Shown: one piece after another, positions 61,534 through 64,000 of the stretch
Layout of the letters: every line of letters begins with the position of its first letter
How positions within the stretch are numbered: the stretch's first letter is position 1
Source of the DNA: RPRB01 sp035519675
GTDB lineage: Bacteria > Myxococcota > Myxococcia > Myxococcales > Myxococcaceae
NCBI GenBank assembly: GCA_035519675.1
Contig: DATIWB010000133.1
Span: 51,238 to 115,237, forward strand
Length of the DNA stretch: 64,000 nt
Direction: 5' to 3'
Made by a program: the position numbers and the translations under genes
Notes under the pieces: model-generated
What the model saw: the letters and a program-made list of their open reading frames with translations, nothing else
Databases searched by the model: none
Told to the model about the DNA's origin: nothing

Positions 61534-62961
61534 ATGGAACCGACCGCTCCGAAGAAGCGCTGGCCGCTGCTGGTGACAGTGGCGCTCGTGGCCGCGGTGG
61601 TCGCGGCGGGCATCACCGCGCTGCTGGTGAGCATCATCCAGCGCAAGACCGAGGCCAAGCAGACGTTCGTCAGGCTGGTCGAGGTGGACGAGAACACGGT
61701 CGACCCCAAGGTCTGGGGGACGAACTGGCCGCGGGAGTACGACAGCTACTTGAAGACGGTGGAGCCGAGCCGGACGAACTTCGGCGGGGGGGATGCGAGC
61801 CCGGCGGAGAAGGCGGACCGGTTCCCGTGGCTCACGCGAATCTTCGCCGGGTACGCGTTCAGCCTGGACTACCGGGACCGGCGCGGGCACGGGTACATGC
61901 TCCTGGACCAGGAGAAGACGCGGCGGGTGACGGAGAAGCCGCAGCCCGGGGCGTGCCTCCACTGCCACGCGAGCATCATCCCGGCGTACCGCGACGTCGG
62001 GAAGGGTGACGTGATGAAGGGCTTCGAGGACGTGTGCGCGATGAAGTACCAGGATGCGCTCGCCCTCAAGGACGCCAGCGGGAAGCCGCTGGTGGACCAC
62101 CCGGTGAGCTGCGTGGACTGCCACGACCCGAAGACGATGCAGCTCCGGGTGACGCGGCCGGGGTTCCTGGTGGGCATCAAGGTGCTCAAGGAGCACCAGG
62201 GGGTGAAGGACTACGACGTGAACCGCGACGCGAGCCGGCAGGAGATGCGCAGCTACGTCTGTGGCCAGTGCCACGTCGAGTACTACTTCCGTGGGGACCG
62301 GAAGACGGTGACCTACCCGTGGAAGAACGGGACGAAGGCGGACGAGATCGAGGCGTACTACGACGACGGGACGAACTTCCCGGACGGGAAGCCGTTCAAG
62401 GACTGGGTGCACGCGGAGTCGGGTGCGCCGGTGCTGAAGGCGCAGCACCCGGAGTTCGAGCTGTGGAACCAGGGCATCCACGCCCGGAGCGGGGTGGCGT
62501 GCGCGGACTGCCACATGCCCTACCTGCGCGAGGGGGCGCTGAAGGTGAGTGACCACTGGGTGCGGAGCCCGCTGTTGAACGTGAGCCGGGCGTGCCAGAC
62601 GTGTCATCCGTACGCGGAGAGCGAGATCCAGGCGCGGGTCTCGCAGATCCAGGGGCGGAACTACGACCTGCTCCAGCGGGCGGGTGGGGCGATCGCGGAG
62701 ATGCTGGACGCGCTGAAGGCGGCGAAGGCGGCGGGGGCGACGGATGCGCAGCTGGGACCCGCGCGGGCGCTCCAGCGGAGGGCCCAGTGGCGTCTGGACT
62801 TTGTGGCCGCGGAGAACAGCATGGGGTTCCACGCCCCGCAGGAGGCCGCGAGGCTCCTCGGAGAGGCGGTGGACTACGGGAGGCAGGCGCAGATCTCGGT
62901 GGAGAAGCTCCGGCTCGGCGAAACGGCGAAGCCGCCGACCGCAAAGAGCGGGCCGCAGTAG
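61534..62961 (+). CDS. nrfA: Ammonia-forming cytochrome c nitrite reductase with CxxCH at haem 1
   Basis: 475 residues. NrfA reduces nitrite to ammonium in the periplasm. An N-terminal hydrophobic segment (RWPLLVTVALVAAVVAAGI) may be an anchor or signal. Five CxxCH motifs are at about 141-145 (CLHCH), 193-197, 243-247, 323-327 and 354-358. Most NrfA have CxxCK at the first, catalytic haem; here it is CLHCH. Active-site features are kept: CGQCHVEYYF (Tyr) and QHPEFELW (His). AGAGGG upstream of the ATG at 61534 decides the start. It ends 4 bp before the convergent pseudogene. Confidence 0.94.
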   Translation: MEPTAPKKRWPLLVTVALVAAVVAAGITALLVSIIQRKTEAKQTFVRLVEVDENTVDPKVWGTNWPREYDSYLKTVEPSRTNFGGGDASPAEKADRFPWLTRIFAGYAFSLDYRDRRGHGYMLLDQEKTRRVTEKPQPGACLHCHASIIPAYRDVGKGDVMKGFEDVCAMKYQDALALKDASGKPLVDHPVSCVDCHDPKTMQLRVTRPGFLVGIKVLKEHQGVKDYDVNRDASRQEMRSYVCGQCHVEYYFRGDRKTVTYPWKNGTKADEIEAYYDDGTNFPDGKPFKDWVHAESGAPVLKAQHPEFELWNQGIHARSGVACADCHMPYLREGALKVSDHWVRSPLLNVSRACQTCHPYAESEIQARVSQIQGRNYDLLQRAGGAIAEMLDALKAAKAAGATDAQLGPARALQRRAQWRLDFVAAENSMGFHAPQEAARLLGEAVDYGRQAQISVEKLRLGETAKPPTAKSGPQ

Positions 62962-62965
62962 GCGG

Positions 62966-63174
62966 TCAGCGGCCGTGCGTCACGAGGTGCTCGACCTGAA
63001 TGGTGTCGAGCAACGAGTCGAGCGAGCCTGCGTCTGTGGGTGCCGGGGCATGGAGGCCGTGGGCTCCGCCGGGGGGGCCGGCTCGACACGGACGGGACGG
63101 CTGAGCCCCACGACGGCGACGATCGCCAGGATGGCGACGGCGAGCAGAGCAACGAGCCCGATCGAACCCTTCAC
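62966..63174 (-). pseudogene. Frameshifted small membrane protein (copy 2)
   Basis: Homologue of the gene at 59175-59390. The GTG at 63174 starts a helix (IGLVALLAVAILAIVAVVGL) and VRVEPAPP; after PAEPTA the frame must shift to recover DAGSLDSLLDTIQVEHLVTHGR. The span of 209 bp is one base short of a whole number of codons, so one base is lost near 63040-63060. The GTG overlaps the stop of the amidohydrolase copy 2, as in copy 1. Confidence 0.75.
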
Positions 63175-64000
63175 CGTGGGCGCTCGGCTGTCCGCGCGTC
63201 GAAGACCACGCGACCGGCGACGATGGTCATCAGGACCTTGCGCTTCACGATGTGCTCGGGCGTGTCGAGCGGGCCGTCGAAGACGGTGAGATCTGCAGCC
63301 TGTCCAGGTCGGAGCTCGCCGCGCCACTCCTCCTCGAAGGCAGCGTACGCCGCGCCGGTGGTGAAGGCGCGGAGAGTCTGTTCGACCGTGAGCCGCTGGT
63401 CGGGGAGCCAGCCGCCGGGCGGCTGACCTTGGAGGTCGGTCCGAGCGATCGCGGCGAAGAGGCCGAGACGCGGGTCACTGAGCTCCACCGGGAAGTCGCT
63501 CCCGAACGCCAGGTGAACCCCGGCGTCGAGAAAGCGATGCCAGGCGTAGGCGCCGACGAGGCGTGCGCGGCCCACGCGCTTCTCGGCCCAGGGCATGTCG
63601 CTCGTGGCGTGGGTGCTGCATGGAGGCGATGATGCCGAGCTGGGCGAAGCGGGGGATGTCCGCGAGGTCGACGATCTGGGCGTGCTCGATGCGGAACCGC
63701 GCCGCGGGGGTGACGCCGGCCCGGGCGTAGGCCTCGAGCACGTCGCGGTTGGCGGCGTCTCCGATGGCGTGAGTCGAGACCTGAAAGCCGGCGGCGAGCG
63801 CCTTCCGGGAGATCTCCTCGACGTCGCGCATCGCGGTCACGACGAGGCCGGTGTTGTGCGGGTCGTCGGAGTAGGGCGCCTTGAGGTGCGCTCCGCGGGA
63901 GCCGAGGGCGCCATCCGCGTAGATCTTGATGGCGCGAAGGGTGAAGAGGTCGTCGGGTCCTGCCTTGACCGGACCCCGGCGGAAGGCCTCCTCGAGGATG
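63171..64000 (-). pseudogene. Frameshifted YtcJ-like amidohydrolase (copy 2, continues beyond the window)
   Basis: Clearly homologous to 59387-60997 along its whole visible length (FGSDFPVELSDPRLGLFAAI, STHAIGDAANRDVLEAYARA). Near 63610-63622 the minus strand reads ATGCAGCACCCACGCCACG where copy 1 has ATGCAGCCCACCCACGGG; two bases are missing, which breaks the QPTH-to-MPWAEKR frame. The N-terminal part is outside the window. Either the copy is decaying or there is a sequence error; the independent frameshift in the neighbouring small gene favours decay. Confidence 0.8.

Overview
The window is a very GC-rich chromosomal segment that looks like a myxobacterium or other Myxococcota. The taxonomic clues are a MYXO-CTERM-like C-terminal tail on the protein at 56237-59005, a Hanks-type Ser/Thr kinase with a membrane anchor, an Oar-like TonB receptor, an orphan MacB/FtsX-type permease, many lipoproteins, and long spurious antisense ORFs typical of high-GC DNA. 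No rRNA, tRNA, CRISPR array, phage or plasmid replication gene was seen.

Layout. 1-3713 (minus): a tightly overlapped operon of M16 peptidase, DCC/DUF393 thiol oxidoreductase, ABM monooxygenase and prmA (cut by the window edge). 3787-10892: coiled-coil protein, Asp/Glu racemase-like protein, HemW-like radical SAM protein, CHASE3 histidine kinase, a small membrane protein and DoxX. 11034-17963: TPR/DUF3857/transglutaminase-like lipoprotein, Ser/Thr kinase, a uracil-DNA glycosylase-like gene and an ArsR regulator. 18090-25471: three LuxR-type regulators, two of them with two LuxR helix-turn-helix domains each, separated by a tandem repeat array of about 103-bp and exactly 62-bp units, followed by a TonB receptor and a lipoprotein. 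25632-28384: an ABC exporter whose permease is fused to a CPBP protease. 28374-32646: PQ-rich protein, PlsC, YciI and a lipoprotein. 32712-38099: a giant Lhr helicase and a Y1 (RAYT-like) transposase. 38722-48408: DUF420, LigD, a HutF-ArgE-DUF4336 operon and two lipoproteins. 48579-53381: Mfd, a truncated Doc toxin and a nucleotidyltransferase pair. 53798-64000: MacB-like permease, beta-propeller cell-surface protein, and nrfHA flanked by two copies of an amidohydrolase plus small membrane protein unit, the second copy being frameshifted in both genes.

The most striking feature is a dispersed short repeat family. It has a hairpin head (GAGGTGCCAGACACCTC) followed by one to several direct copies of a GACACCTCGTTAC-type unit, and occupies about fifteen clusters between 10.9 and 53.7 kb. 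A single Y1 transposase gene at 37176-38099 sits between two of them, which is the usual arrangement of a REP-associated tyrosine transposase and its repeats. One cluster lies in frame inside lhr, and another replaces the start of the doc-like gene, so the family is reshaping genes as well as intergenic DNA. The second highlight is the tandem-HTH LuxR cluster with its 62-bp array, which may be a local regulatory system for the adjacent outer-membrane receptor; that link is inference.
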